The notes: generated from the sequence alone by a model not told the origin. Positions 27,072 to 35,935 are shown, counted from the first letter of the stretch. The stretch: 64,000 nucleotides of DNA from JBHJGS01 sp050331575 (GCA_050331575.1 JBHJGS010000014.1:15805-79804); one strand, 5' to 3'. Numbers and translations are program-made.

Positions 27072-27878
27072 ATGATAAAGACGCTCGCTCTTGGGATTTC
27101 GTTGCTGGCCGCCGCCTTGGCCGCCAGCCAGTGGCGCGGCCATGAGGGCGCACGCACGCGCCTGATCGCAGGCCCGGCGACATCGGATGGCTGGATCATC
27201 GGTTGGCAGGTTGATCTGCAGCCCGGTTGGAAGACCTATTGGCGCAGCCCGGGCGAGGCCGGCTTGCCACCACGGCTCCGCTTTGACGGCTCATCCAATC
27301 TAGCCGATGCCGAAATCGCTTTCCCGCTGCCGGATCGCTTCGATTTTTTCGGCATCGAGAGCTTTGGCTATGCCGACCAATTGGTGCTGCCGGTGACCGT
27401 GACCGCGGAGGATCCAAGCCGGCCGGTCGACTTGCAGGTGGCCGCGGACTTCATGGTCTGCTCGGATATCTGCATTCCGCATCAGGGTGCCTATGAGATG
27501 ACCTTGACACCCGGTCAGCGCGCGCCGAAAGCCCAGGCCGCACTGGTGGCCGCCGCTCTGGAACGGGTGCCCGCCAAGGCCGCGCAAGGGCCGGTGCGCG
27601 TGGAAGAGATCACGGTTCGCGGGCCCGCCGGCCGGCAGACGCTGAGCGTGATCATCGCCGCGGATCAGCAGCTCGATCAGCCGGACCTGTTCATTGAGGT
27701 CGACGCCGCCTTCGGGCTGGGAGCGCCGGCCTTCGCCCTTTTGCAGGATGGCACGCGCGGCCGCTTCGTCGTCGCCGTCGATGGCGGGCCGGAGCGGCGG
27801 TCGCTCAGCGGCGAGACGGTGACCGTCACCGTATCGGCCGGCAAGCATGCTGTGGAACGCACATTGACCCTGGACTAG
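27072..27878 (+). CDS. Periplasmic DsbD N-terminal-domain-like protein
   Basis: A 268-residue exported protein with a signal peptide over about residues 1-20. It matches the alphaproteobacterial family annotated as protein-disulfide reductase DsbD domain proteins: WQVDLQPGWKTYWRSPGEAGLPP, then VAADFMVCSDICIPHQGAY with a C-x3-C pair. In true DsbD the N-terminal domain passes electrons to periplasmic partners; here no membrane or thioredoxin domain follows, so it would need a separate partner such as a CcdA-like protein. The peroxiredoxin gene 49 bases downstream fits a thiol-redox theme. Function is inferred. Confidence 0.8.
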   Translation: MIKTLALGISLLAAALAASQWRGHEGARTRLIAGPATSDGWIIGWQVDLQPGWKTYWRSPGEAGLPPRLRFDGSSNLADAEIAFPLPDRFDFFGIESFGYADQLVLPVTVTAEDPSRPVDLQVAADFMVCSDICIPHQGAYEMTLTPGQRAPKAQAALVAAALERVPAKAAQGPVRVEEITVRGPAGRQTLSVIIAADQQLDQPDLFIEVDAAFGLGAPAFALLQDGTRGRFVVAVDGGPERRSLSGETVTVTVSAGKHAVERTLTLD

Positions 27879-27927
27879 CCGGCGGCAATAAGGGCGGCTT
27901 AAACCCATATACTTCAGGAGCTGAGCC

Positions 27928-28410
27928 ATGCCGATCGCCGCGGGGGAGAAAGTCCCGTCTGCAACATTGATGGAGATGACCGACAGCGGCCCCAATGCCG
28001 TGAAGACCGATGATCTGTTCGCCGGCAAGACCGTGGCCTTGTTCGCTGTGCCCGGCGCTTTCACGCCCACCTGTTCAGCCAAGCATCTGCCGGGCTTCAT
28101 TGAAAAATCTGGGGCTCTGCACGAGAAGGGCGTCGACGAGATTGTCTGCCTGGCGGTGAATGACGTGTTTGTGATGGATGCCTGGGGCAAATCGGCCGGA
28201 GCAGGGGATCATGTCCGCATGCTTGCTGACGGCAATGGCGATTTCACCCGCGCGCTGGGCTTGGAATTTGACGGCAGCCAGTTCGGTATGGGCCTGCGCT
28301 CGCAGCGCTTTTCCTTCATCGCCAAGGATGGCGTGATCACCGAGCTGTTTGTGGAAGACGGCGGGGAATTCCGCGTCTCTTCTGCGGAGCATATGCTCCA
28401 GGCCCTGTGA
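27928..28410 (+). CDS. Peroxiredoxin, Prx5/AhpE-like
   Basis: A 160-residue thioredoxin-fold peroxidase that reduces hydroperoxides using thiols. The peroxidatic Cys49 lies in VPGAFTPTCSAKHLPGF, the classical Prx5 signature, and the conserved Arg lies in GLRSQRFSFI. The usual DxFVMxAW motif is seen as NDVFVMDAWGKS. No resolving cysteine is evident besides Cys71-type residues near EIVCLAVND, so reduction by glutathione/glutaredoxin is likely. AGGAG precedes ATG 27928. Confidence 0.95.
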   Translation: MPIAAGEKVPSATLMEMTDSGPNAVKTDDLFAGKTVALFAVPGAFTPTCSAKHLPGFIEKSGALHEKGVDEIVCLAVNDVFVMDAWGKSAGAGDHVRMLADGNGDFTRALGLEFDGSQFGMGLRSQRFSFIAKDGVITELFVEDGGEFRVSSAEHMLQAL

Positions 28411-28509
28411 GGCAGGCCGGCAGCGGCGGCGGGGCGGCATTGACAGTGCGCGCCGCGCCGCCTACGCCGCCCCTCCCATTCTTGCGGCATAGATGCGGAT
28501 TTCGACCTG

Positions 28510-29349
28510 ATGCACGACCTGAAGACCCTGATTGAGGATGCCTTTGACAATCGCGCCAGCCTGAGCCCGGACACGCACGGAGCGGTTCGCGCAGCGGTGG
28601 ACGAAGCGTTGGCCGGGCTTGATGCTGGCCGCTTGCGCGTGGCTGAAAAAGTCGACGGGCAGTGGGTCGTCCATCAATGGCTGAAAAAGGCTGTGCTGCT
28701 CAGCTTTCGCCTCAATGATATGGTTTTGATCGAGGGTGGTCCGGGGTTGAATACCGCCTGGTTCGACAAGGTCCGGTCGAAATTTGAAGGCTGGACGCGG
28801 AAGGACTTTCAGGCCGCGGGGTTCCGCGCGGTGCCAGGATCCTTCGTCCGCCGTTCCGCCTTCATCGGGCCCGATGCCGTGCTGATGCCCAGCTTCGTCA
28901 ATCTGGGCGCGCATATCGGCCGCGGCACCATGATCGATACCTGGGCCTCGATCGGCTCATGCGCCCAAATCGGGGCGAACTGCCATATCTCCGCCGGCGC
29001 GGGCATCGGCGGCGTGCTTGAGCCGCTGCAGGCCAATCCGACGATCATCGAGGATGATTGCTTCATCGGCGCGCGCTCCGAAGTGGTTGAAGGTGTGATC
29101 GTCGAGCAGGGCGCGGTTCTGGCCATGGGCGTGTTCATCACCGCCTCCACAAAGATCGTCGACCGGCAAAGCGGCGAAGTGAGCCAGGGCCGCGTGCCGG
29201 CCTATTCCGTGGTCGTGCCCGGAAGCCTGCCGGGCAAACCGCTGCCGGATGGCTCCGCCGGGCCGAGCCTGAATTGCGCCGTGATCATCAAGCGCGTCGA
29301 CGCACAGACCCGGGCGAAGACGGGCATTAACGAATTGCTGCGGGCATGA
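28510..29349 (+). CDS. dapD: Tetrahydrodipicolinate N-succinyltransferase
   Basis: A 279-residue left-handed beta-helix acyltransferase. It adds succinyl to tetrahydrodipicolinate in lysine and diaminopimelate synthesis. Seen: the N-terminal helical domain, then hexapeptide repeats with the substrate loop NLGAHIGRGTMIDTWASIGS, the CoA-proximal GGVLEPLQANPTIIEDDCFIGAR, and SVVVPGSLPGKPLPDG. Length matches DapD exactly. Its 3' end overlaps dapE by ATGA, so the succinylase branch enzymes are translationally coupled. Confidence 0.97.
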   Translation: MHDLKTLIEDAFDNRASLSPDTHGAVRAAVDEALAGLDAGRLRVAEKVDGQWVVHQWLKKAVLLSFRLNDMVLIEGGPGLNTAWFDKVRSKFEGWTRKDFQAAGFRAVPGSFVRRSAFIGPDAVLMPSFVNLGAHIGRGTMIDTWASIGSCAQIGANCHISAGAGIGGVLEPLQANPTIIEDDCFIGARSEVVEGVIVEQGAVLAMGVFITASTKIVDRQSGEVSQGRVPAYSVVVPGSLPGKPLPDGSAGPSLNCAVIIKRVDAQTRAKTGINELLRA

Positions 29350-30497
29350 GCCTTGCGCAGCCGCGGCTGCAGGTCTCGCGGGCGGTGGAAATCGCCCAGG
29401 CGCTGATTCGGCACCCCAGCGTCACACCGGCCGAGGCGGGCGCGTTGGATGTTTTGGAAAGCCTGCTGACGCCGCTGGGCTTCGTTTGCCATCGTCTGGT
29501 GTTCGGGGAGGTCGACAATCTGTTCGCCCGTTGGGGCACGGGCGCCCCGCATCTTTGCTTTGCCGGCCATGTTGATGTCGTACCGGTGGGCGAAATCGAC
29601 CGCTGGAGCGTCGATCCATTCGACGCGGTGTTGGCCGAAGGCCTGCTGATTGGCCGCGGCGCGGCGGACATGAAGGGCGCGGTTGCTGCCATGGTCGCAG
29701 CGGCAGAGCATGTGGTGCCGGAGCGCCCGGTCGGCTCGCTATCCTTTCTGATCACCTGCGACGAGGAGGGCCCGGCCACCGACGGCACGCGCATGGTGCT
29801 GCCTTGGATGGCTGCCCATGGCCATGTCCCGGATCTGTGCCTGGTCGGCGAGCCAACCAATCCCGGCAGATTGGGGGAGATGATCAAGATCGGCCGGCGC
29901 GGAAGCTTGAACGCGCACTTGACCGTGCGCGGCGCCCAAGGTCATGTCGCCTATCCGCACCTGGCCGACAATCCAATTCCAAAGCTGCTGCGGCTCTTGG
30001 CAGCGCTGGATGCGCTGGTATTGGACGAGGGCACGGCGCATTTCCAGCCGTCGACCCTGGCGATCACCTCTGTCGATGTCGGCAATGGCGCCACCAATGT
30101 GATCCCCGGCGTTGCCAGCGCGCGGTTCAACATTCGCTTCAATGATCTGCATTCCGGCGGCTCACTGGAGCCGCTCCTGCGGCAGTCGCTCGATGCCGTC
30201 GGCGTAGAATATGAATTGGACACCCTGGTGACCGGCGAGGCGTTTTTGACGCCGCGCGGGCCGCTGGTCGACGCCTTGGTGGCCGCGATCGAACAGCACA
30301 CCGGCCGCACACCGACCTTGTCCACCTCCGGTGGCACGTCGGATGCCCGCTTCATCAAGGATTACTGCCCGGTCGTGGAATTCGGCCTGGTCGGCGCCAC
30401 CATGCATAAGGTCGACGAACAGGTCGCTGTCAGCGATATCGACGGCTTGACAGCGATCTATGCGGATCTGCTGCGCCAGATCCTGACGAGATCCTGA
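29346..30497 (+). CDS. dapE: Succinyl-diaminopimelate desuccinylase
   Basis: A 383-residue M20-family dizinc hydrolase that removes succinate from N-succinyl-LL-DAP. Zinc-ligand motifs are seen as CFAGHVDVVPVG, GRGAADMKG, ITCDEEGPATDGT and, at the end, VEFGLVGATMHKVDE. ATG overlaps the dapD stop. The last codons and stop lie within a tandem repeat of GATCCTGACGA (30479-30511), each unit of which contains a TGA, so the exact C-terminus may vary among strains without harm. Confidence 0.96.
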   Translation: MSLAQPRLQVSRAVEIAQALIRHPSVTPAEAGALDVLESLLTPLGFVCHRLVFGEVDNLFARWGTGAPHLCFAGHVDVVPVGEIDRWSVDPFDAVLAEGLLIGRGAADMKGAVAAMVAAAEHVVPERPVGSLSFLITCDEEGPATDGTRMVLPWMAAHGHVPDLCLVGEPTNPGRLGEMIKIGRRGSLNAHLTVRGAQGHVAYPHLADNPIPKLLRLLAALDALVLDEGTAHFQPSTLAITSVDVGNGATNVIPGVASARFNIRFNDLHSGGSLEPLLRQSLDAVGVEYELDTLVTGEAFLTPRGPLVDALVAAIEQHTGRTPTLSTSGGTSDARFIKDYCPVVEFGLVGATMHKVDEQVAVSDIDGLTAIYADLLRQILTRS

Positions 30498-30532
30498 CGA
30501 GATCCTGACCGGCGCCTGACCCCTGCCGAAGG

Positions 30533-31732
30533 TCAAGCCTGCTTGCTGTCCGGTAGCGGCTTCACCGCCATCAGCAGGGCCACGGCCACCAACTCCACTG
30601 CCGCGACCGCCGCGCACAAGACCGGCAGGCCATGCAGGATCACCGGCGCGAGCAGAGCCGTGCCGGCAGCGGCCGTGCCAAGGATTGCCAGGATCATCAG
30701 CGACGCGGCCCGGTCGTCATCGCCGCTGCCGGCGATGATCGCGCGCAAAAACCCCGGCGGGCCGCGCAGGCCCAGGCCGGCGTTCAGAGGCGCGAACAAG
30801 ATGACCAGCATCCACGGCTGCCGCCCGCCCAGAAGCGCATGAAGCAGCAGCGCCCCGCCAGCCAAAGCGGCAAGCCCGGTTCCAATGCCGATCATCCGCT
30901 CCGCGCCGACCCGTTCGACGAACCAACCGCTCAGATTAGAGGCCAGGATGAAGCAGGCGATGCCAACGACCTGCATCACGATGAAATCATTCAAGCTGCC
31001 GCCCAGCGTGCGCACGATCACCACTGGCGCCCCGAACACGAAAATCAGCAGACCGCCGAGGACGAAGGCCTGGCTCAAGGCATAGCGCAGATAAGTGGGT
31101 GAGCGCAGTAACCGCAGATACGAGCCGCTGCGCGTCACACAGCTCGGCGGGGTGGCTGGCAACAGCCGGTAGAACAGCAGCAACAAAGCTGCCAGAACCA
31201 ATGCGGCTGCGCCGGTGACCTGAAAGGACAGCCGCCAGCCGCCCAAGCCCAGCAGCCACACCCCGATGATGGGCGCGATCGCCGGGGCCAGCGACTCAAT
31301 GCTGGAAAAGGCCCCGATCGCCCGGGTCGCGCCGGTTTCGCTGAACAGCAGCCGGATCATGCCCGGCGCATAAACGGTCGGCGCGGCCGCCAACAGCCCC
31401 TGCACAAAGCGCCAGGCAATCAGGGCCGCCATGGTGTCGGCCGCCGCCGCAGCGAAAGAAACCGCGCCCAGGCTCACCGCAGAGCCGACCAACAGGCGCC
31501 GCCGTCCCACCACCGCCCCCGCCGCCCCGAACAGCAGCAGACCCAGCGCAGTGCCGGCGACATAGACCGCAACGACAAGCTGGGCCGCCGCTGCATCGCC
31601 GCCCACCGCCTCAGGCAAGGATGGCACTGCCGGCAGCACCAAATCGATCGCCGCCAACTGCACCAGCGAGCCGAGCACCAGGAGGATGCAGACGAACACG
31701 GCAACGAAGATCGAAGGGCGAGGCACAGACAT
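30533..31732 (-). CDS. MFS multidrug efflux transporter, Bcr/CflA-like
   Basis: A 399-residue inner-membrane antiporter with 12 predicted helices. Motif A between helices 2 and 3 reads GAAGAVVGRRRLLVGS and the Bcr/CflA-type helix-1 region holds LAAIDLVLPAVPSLPE. The start MSVPRPS at 31732 is preferred, with AAAGG upstream on its strand; the longer frame to 31801 would run through the promoter of the divergent gene. An inverted repeat CAGAC-n5-GTCTG (31726-31740) overlaps the start and might be an operator. The substrate is unknown. Confidence 0.88.
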   Translation of the reverse strand: MSVPRPSIFVAVFVCILLVLGSLVQLAAIDLVLPAVPSLPEAVGGDAAAAQLVVAVYVAGTALGLLLFGAAGAVVGRRRLLVGSAVSLGAVSFAAAAADTMAALIAWRFVQGLLAAAPTVYAPGMIRLLFSETGATRAIGAFSSIESLAPAIAPIIGVWLLGLGGWRLSFQVTGAAALVLAALLLLFYRLLPATPPSCVTRSGSYLRLLRSPTYLRYALSQAFVLGGLLIFVFGAPVVIVRTLGGSLNDFIVMQVVGIACFILASNLSGWFVERVGAERMIGIGTGLAALAGGALLLHALLGGRQPWMLVILFAPLNAGLGLRGPPGFLRAIIAGSGDDDRAASLMILAILGTAAAGTALLAPVILHGLPVLCAAVAAVELVAVALLMAVKPLPDSKQA

Positions 31733-31782
31733 GACGTCTGGGCCTTTGGCGGAGGGCGCCGCGGCGGGCAAGCAGATTCCTC

Positions 31783-31811
31783 TTGAACACGATTCAGTCA
31801 CGTGCTAGGAA
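31783..31811 (+). promoter_or_regulatory. Candidate promoter of the phospholipid cassette
   Basis: TTGAAC (31783-31788), a 17-base spacer and TAGGAA (31806-31811) lie 36 bases before the first cassette start, within the divergent region shared with the MFS gene. The -10 is a weak match. Confidence 0.35.
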
Positions 31812-31846
31812 TTACCTATCGTTCAATTACGGACTCGGAGGATCCG

Positions 31847-32692
31847 ATGAGCACAAAGACCCTGCATGTGCTGACCCAGCCCTTGCACCCGCTGAACCCC
31901 AAGGCCTGGTGGTATGGTGGACTGCGCCGCCTGCTTAATCTTCTGACGCCCCTGTCCGAAGGACTGACCATTGGCCGGCGCCATGGCTTCGACAGCGGGC
32001 TGGTGCTCGATCATGTCTATGCCAACCAGGCGAAGGGAAGCGGTCGGCTGGGCCGCTTGATTGACCGGATCTATCTGAACGCGCCGGGCTGGCGCGGCAT
32101 CCGAAACCGCGGCGCCCTGTTGAGCGCGGCCGTGCAGCAGGAAATCCGCCGACGCGCGGGCGATCAACCGGTGCGTCTGGCCGACCTGGCCTGCGGCGGC
32201 GCGCAGCCGGTGCTTCAGGCGCTGGCGACCTGCCGCGATCAGCCGGTTGATGCGGTTCTGCGCGATTATGTCGAGGCCAATCTGCAGCGGGCCCGGACCC
32301 ACGCCGCCGCCCGCCAGCTGACCGCCCGGATCGAACGCGCCGATGCCTTTGACGACGCCGACCTGGCAGCCCTCGGCCAGCAGGACATCGTGATCGTCTT
32401 CGGCTTGCATGAGATCATCGACGACGATGCCAAGGTGCGCGCGCATTGCCACCGGATCGCGCGCCTGCTGGCGCCCGGCGGCACGCTGCTGCTGACGGTG
32501 CAGCCGGACCATCCGCAGCTGGAATTCATCGCCCGGGTGCTGCGTTCCCACACCGGCCGGCCCTGGGCCATGCGTCTGCGTCCGATCGCGCTGACCTGGC
32601 AATGGCTGACCGACGCCGGCTTGCGCATCGACGGGCTGCGCATGGAACAACTGGGCATTTTCGGACTGATCCGCGCCACCAAGGAGGTATGA
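31847..32692 (+). CDS. SAM-dependent methyltransferase (YnbC C-terminal-domain-like)
   Basis: A 281-residue class I methyltransferase. The SAM-binding motif I is atypical, VRLADLACGGAQPVLQAL, followed by an acidic motif II DAVLRDYVEANLQRA and LLAPGGTLLLTVQPDHPQLE. GGAGGA lies 5 bases before ATG 31847, which decides against the upstream frame start at 31802. It is the first gene of a tight four-gene set ending with CdsA. In E. coli the ynbABC genes combine a CDP-alcohol phosphatidyltransferase, a CdsA homologue and a protein with a methyltransferase-like domain, so a lipid head-group or acyl substrate is plausible but inferred. Confidence 0.8.
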   Translation: MSTKTLHVLTQPLHPLNPKAWWYGGLRRLLNLLTPLSEGLTIGRRHGFDSGLVLDHVYANQAKGSGRLGRLIDRIYLNAPGWRGIRNRGALLSAAVQQEIRRRAGDQPVRLADLACGGAQPVLQALATCRDQPVDAVLRDYVEANLQRARTHAAARQLTARIERADAFDDADLAALGQQDIVIVFGLHEIIDDDAKVRAHCHRIARLLAPGGTLLLTVQPDHPQLEFIARVLRSHTGRPWAMRLRPIALTWQWLTDAGLRIDGLRMEQLGIFGLIRATKEV

Positions 32693-32696
32693 GGCC

Positions 32697-33302
32697 ATGG
32701 TCACGCTCTATGCCCTAAAGCCGCGCTTTCAGGCGCTTCTGCGCCCGGTCGCTCGCGGGCTGGTGCGCGCCGGCGTCCGCGCCAATCATGTGACGGTGGC
32801 GGCGCTGGGCGCGTCCCTTGGCTATGCCGTGGCACTCAGCCTGTCTGGAGCTGCAGCGTGGCTTCTGGCGGGTCTGGCGCCGTTTCTGCTGGTTCGCATG
32901 GCGCTGAATGCCCTGGACGGCATGATGGCGCGCGACCATGGCCAGACCAGCCGCACGGGCGATGTGCTCAACGAGCTGGGCGATGTGCTCAGCGATGCTG
33001 CCCTGATCCTAGCGCTGGGCAGCTTGCCGGCGATCGGCCTGGGCCCCGCGGCGGTGCTGGCGCTGTGGGCGGTGCTGACCGAATTCGCCGGGGTGCTGGC
33101 CCAGGCGGTGGGCGGGCCGCGCCGTTATGACGGGCCGATGGGCAAGAGCGACCGCGCCGCCGGTCTGGCCGGTCTTGGGCTGATCGCAGCACTGGCGCCG
33201 CTGCCGGCCGGCCTTGGCTGGGTCCTGGCGGGCGCCGGCGGCTGTCTGATGGCGCTGACCATGCTGCGGCGTCTGCGCCCGATGCCCGGGGTGACAGCAT
33301 GA
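32697..33302 (+). CDS. CDP-alcohol phosphatidyltransferase (YnbA-like)
   Basis: A 201-residue integral membrane enzyme joining a CDP-diacylglycerol-type donor to an alcohol. The family active site is seen as DGMMARDHGQTSRTG followed by DVLNELGDVLSD. Against the consensus DGxxAR-x8-GxxxDxxxD, the penultimate Asp is replaced by Asn, which I recall as a feature of YnbA-like members rather than of PgsA or PssA. ATG 32697 follows GGAGG of the preceding gene's end. The gene ends by ATGA overlap with the acyltransferase. The alcohol acceptor cannot be told from sequence. Confidence 0.88.
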   Translation: MVTLYALKPRFQALLRPVARGLVRAGVRANHVTVAALGASLGYAVALSLSGAAAWLLAGLAPFLLVRMALNALDGMMARDHGQTSRTGDVLNELGDVLSDAALILALGSLPAIGLGPAAVLALWAVLTEFAGVLAQAVGGPRRYDGPMGKSDRAAGLAGLGLIAALAPLPAGLGWVLAGAGGCLMALTMLRRLRPMPGVTA

Positions 33303-33934
33303 GCGTGATCGGGACCGGTGCGGCGGCGCTCCGCACCGTGTTGGAGGCGGCGTCGCGGTGCCTCACCGGGGTGACGCCGGCGTCGGCGCTGCCGGATCTG
33401 CCTGGCCCGGCCCTGTTCATCGCCAATCATCGCAGCCATCTGGACCAGCTGCTGGTGCGCGCGGCCCTGCCGAAGCGCCTGCGCCGGACCCTGAGGCCGG
33501 TGGCGGGGAAGGATTATTGGGGCCGCGGCGCGGTGCGGCGCGTGCTGGCTGAGCGCGTGTTTCAGGCGCTGTTGATAAGCCGCCGGCCGATGTGCCGGCG
33601 CGATCACCCGGTGGCACGGCTGGCCGACGCGCTGGACGCCGGCCAATCGCTTCTGCTGTTCCCGGAGGGCACGCGCAACCGCACAGCCGAGCCGCTGCTG
33701 CCGTTCAAGCCGGGACTGGCGCATCTGATCAAGGCACGGCCGCACACCCCGGTGGTGCCGGTGTGGATCGAGAATCAGCAGCTGGTGCTGCCGAAGGGTG
33801 CCTGCCTGCCGGTGCCGCTGCTGTGCCGGGTCGGCCTCGGCGCACCGCTATTCGCCCACGCCGGGGAGGCGAAGCGCGCCTTCCTGGCACGCTGCCAATC
33901 CGCACTGCTTGAGACGAAGGAGCAGATGGCATGA
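33299..33934 (+). CDS. 1-acylglycerol-3-phosphate O-acyltransferase family protein
   Basis: A 211-residue PlsC-family acyltransferase. The catalytic motif ANHRSHLDQ (H-x4-D) is at about residue 42 and the glycerol-phosphate-binding FPEGTRNRT at about residue 121, followed by VPVWIE. It lacks long N-terminal helices, so it is probably a peripheral membrane protein. It overlaps both neighbours by ATGA junctions, so it is translated in step with a CDP-alcohol phosphatidyltransferase and a CdsA, consistent with making a dedicated phosphatidate-derived lipid. Confidence 0.92.
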   Translation: MSVIGTGAAALRTVLEAASRCLTGVTPASALPDLPGPALFIANHRSHLDQLLVRAALPKRLRRTLRPVAGKDYWGRGAVRRVLAERVFQALLISRRPMCRRDHPVARLADALDAGQSLLLFPEGTRNRTAEPLLPFKPGLAHLIKARPHTPVVPVWIENQQLVLPKGACLPVPLLCRVGLGAPLFAHAGEAKRAFLARCQSALLETKEQMA

Positions 33935-34872
33935 CCACGACTCTGACCCCGCTGGCAGGCCTGATTGCTGCGATCGTCGCCTTTCTGGGTGCTGGCAGCC
34001 TGGCCTCCTGGCTGCTGCACGCCCGAACCGGCAGCCCGGCACGCGCACGCCTGGCCCGCAACCTGTCTAAGCGGGTGCGGGCATGGTGGCTCATGGCGGC
34101 CATCCTGGGCCTGGCCTTTGTCGCGGGCAAGGCGGGCATTGTGCTGCTCTGTGCCCTGCTGTCGATTCTGGCGCTGCGGGAATTCCTCGCCCTGACCGGG
34201 GCGCGGCCGGCCGATCATGGCGGGCTGGCGCTGCTGAGCTATGGCCTGGTGCCGCTGCAATATGCGCTGATCTGGTTCGACCGCGCCGGCATCGCGGTGA
34301 TCTTGCTGCCGGTCTATGGCTTTCTGGCGCTGCCGGTGCTGACCGCGCTGAAAGGCGATGTCACCGACTTTTTCGGCCGGACTGCCAAGATCCAATTCGC
34401 CGCGATGCTGTGTGTCTATGCCCTGTCCTATCTGGCCGCGCCGGTGATGCTGGACATCGGGCCGATGGCGGACCGGCTGGGCTTGATCGCTTGGGCGGCG
34501 TTCACCGTGCAGATGTCTGACGTGCTGCAATATGTCTGCGGCAAGCTGATCGGCAGGCATCCGGTCGCTCCGGCTCTGTCTCCCGCGAAGACCTGGGAGG
34601 GGCTGGTCGGCGGTGTCGCGCTGACGGTGCTGCTGGCCATATTGCTGCACGGTCTGACGCCGTTCGGCCTGTGGCGGGCCGGCCTGATCGCGCTTACGCT
34701 GACCTTGGCGGGCTTTCTGGGCGGCCTGGTGATGTCCGCGATCAAGCGCGACCGCGGACTGAAGGATTGGGGCCGGTCCCTGCCGGGCCATGGCGGCTTG
34801 CTTGACCGGCTGGACAGCCTGCTGTTCTCCGCCCCGCTGCTCTACCACATCACCAATTTCTGGTGGGGCTAA
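33931..34872 (+). CDS. Phosphatidate cytidylyltransferase, CdsA family (YnbB-like)
   Basis: A 313-residue, multi-helix membrane enzyme that makes CDP-diacylglycerol from CTP and phosphatidate. The C-terminal CdsA signature is complete: SAIKRDRGLKDWGRSLPGHG followed by GLLDRLDSLLF. Being in a cassette beside a CDP-alcohol transferase and an acyltransferase suggests a second, special-purpose CdsA rather than the housekeeping copy, which is usually next to uppS and dxr in alphaproteobacteria. Overlaps the acyltransferase by ATGA. The next gene is convergent, 85 bases away. Confidence 0.93.
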   Translation: MTTTLTPLAGLIAAIVAFLGAGSLASWLLHARTGSPARARLARNLSKRVRAWWLMAAILGLAFVAGKAGIVLLCALLSILALREFLALTGARPADHGGLALLSYGLVPLQYALIWFDRAGIAVILLPVYGFLALPVLTALKGDVTDFFGRTAKIQFAAMLCVYALSYLAAPVMLDIGPMADRLGLIAWAAFTVQMSDVLQYVCGKLIGRHPVAPALSPAKTWEGLVGGVALTVLLAILLHGLTPFGLWRAGLIALTLTLAGFLGGLVMSAIKRDRGLKDWGRSLPGHGGLLDRLDSLLFSAPLLYHITNFWWG

Positions 34873-34957
34873 GCCGGCGGGGTAGGGGGTGGGTTCGCCC
34901 AGCGGCCCCCGCGGTTTTGCGGCCGCCGCCCTCAGCCCTGCGCACAGCGATCCTTGC

Positions 34958-35935
34958 TCAACATGTCACCACCACCTTGCCGGTGGAGCGGCGCTCAGCG
35001 AGCAGGGCGATGGCTTCGTGCGCCTGATCCAGGGTCAGACGGTTAGAGATATGCGGCTTGATCCGGCCCTCGCGGTACCAGCCGAACAGGGTCTGCAGCG
35101 AGCCGACCAGCACGGAGGGCTTTTTCGCCGAATAGCTGCCCCAATAAAGGCCGACCACGGAGATGTTCTTCACCAGCAGGATATTGGCCGGCACCTGCGG
35201 GATCGTCCCGGAGGCGAAGCCGATCACCAGAATGCGGCCTTCAAAGGCGATGGCGCGCAGCGAGGCCTCGAACGCCGAGCCGCCGACCGGATCATAGATC
35301 ACGTCCGCGCCGCGGCCCTCGGTCAGCGCCTTGATGCGCTCGCGGATATCCTCTTCGCTGTAATTGATCAGATGATCCGCCCCCTTGGCGCGGGCGGCCT
35401 CCAGCTTCTCCGCGCTGCCCGCCGTGGCGATCACCTTAGCCCCCATCAGCTTGCCGATTTCCACCGCGGTCAGGCCGACACCGCCGCCGGCGCCGTGCAC
35501 CACCAAGGTCTCGTCCGGCTTCAGCTGGGCGCGATGGTCCAGGCCGACATGGCTGGTCCCGTAGGCGACCGGAAAGGCCGCCGCCTCGGCCAAGTCCATA
35601 TCGTCGGGCAAGGGCAGCGCCAGCACCGCGTCCATCACGGCATATTCCGCCAGCCCGCCATAAGGCAGCACGCCGGCGACTTTCTGGCCCTGGCTCAAAT
35701 GCCCCACCCCCTCGCCCGTCGCATCGACCGTGCCGGCGATCTCGATGCCCGGCGAGAAGGGCGGCTCCGGCTTGACCTGATAGGCGCCCTTGATCATCAG
35801 CGTGTCGGCAAAATTGATGCCGCAGGCGGCGACCTTCACACGCACCTGGCCCGGCCCGGGATCGGGCACCGGCACATCGCTCAAGGTCAGGCCGTCCAGC
35901 CCGGTGGGCTCCTGCACCATCAGCGCTTTCATCAT
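34958..35935 (-). CDS. NADPH:quinone oxidoreductase, zinc-independent MDR family
   Basis: A 325-residue member of the quinone oxidoreductase branch of medium-chain dehydrogenases. Seen: the N-terminal GroES-like fold with VKVAACGINFADTLMIKGAY, the Rossmann motif VVHGAGGGVGLTAVEIGKLMGA (given in part: residues 142-163), VIYDPVGG and the C-terminal STGKVVVTC. The cysteines that bind structural zinc in alcohol dehydrogenases are absent. Start ATG 35935 has GGAGA about 9 bases upstream; the longer frame to 36292 lies in the divergent radical SAM gene. It likely reduces quinones or enones; substrate not known. Confidence 0.93.
   Translation of the reverse strand: MMKALMVQEPTGLDGLTLSDVPVPDPGPGQVRVKVAACGINFADTLMIKGAYQVKPEPPFSPGIEIAGTVDATGEGVGHLSQGQKVAGVLPYGGLAEYAVMDAVLALPLPDDMDLAEAAAFPVAYGTSHVGLDHRAQLKPDETLVVHGAGGGVGLTAVEIGKLMGAKVIATAGSAEKLEAARAKGADHLINYSEEDIRERIKALTEGRGADVIYDPVGGSAFEASLRAIAFEGRILVIGFASGTIPQVPANILLVKNISVVGLYWGSYSAKKPSVLVGSLQTLFGWYREGRIKPHISNRLTLDQAHEAIALLAERRSTGKVVVTC

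Noticed and set aside
28411..28509. TTGACA-like element before dapD as a promoter
   Set aside because: The paired -10 would be TACGCC in very GC-rich sequence, too weak to list.
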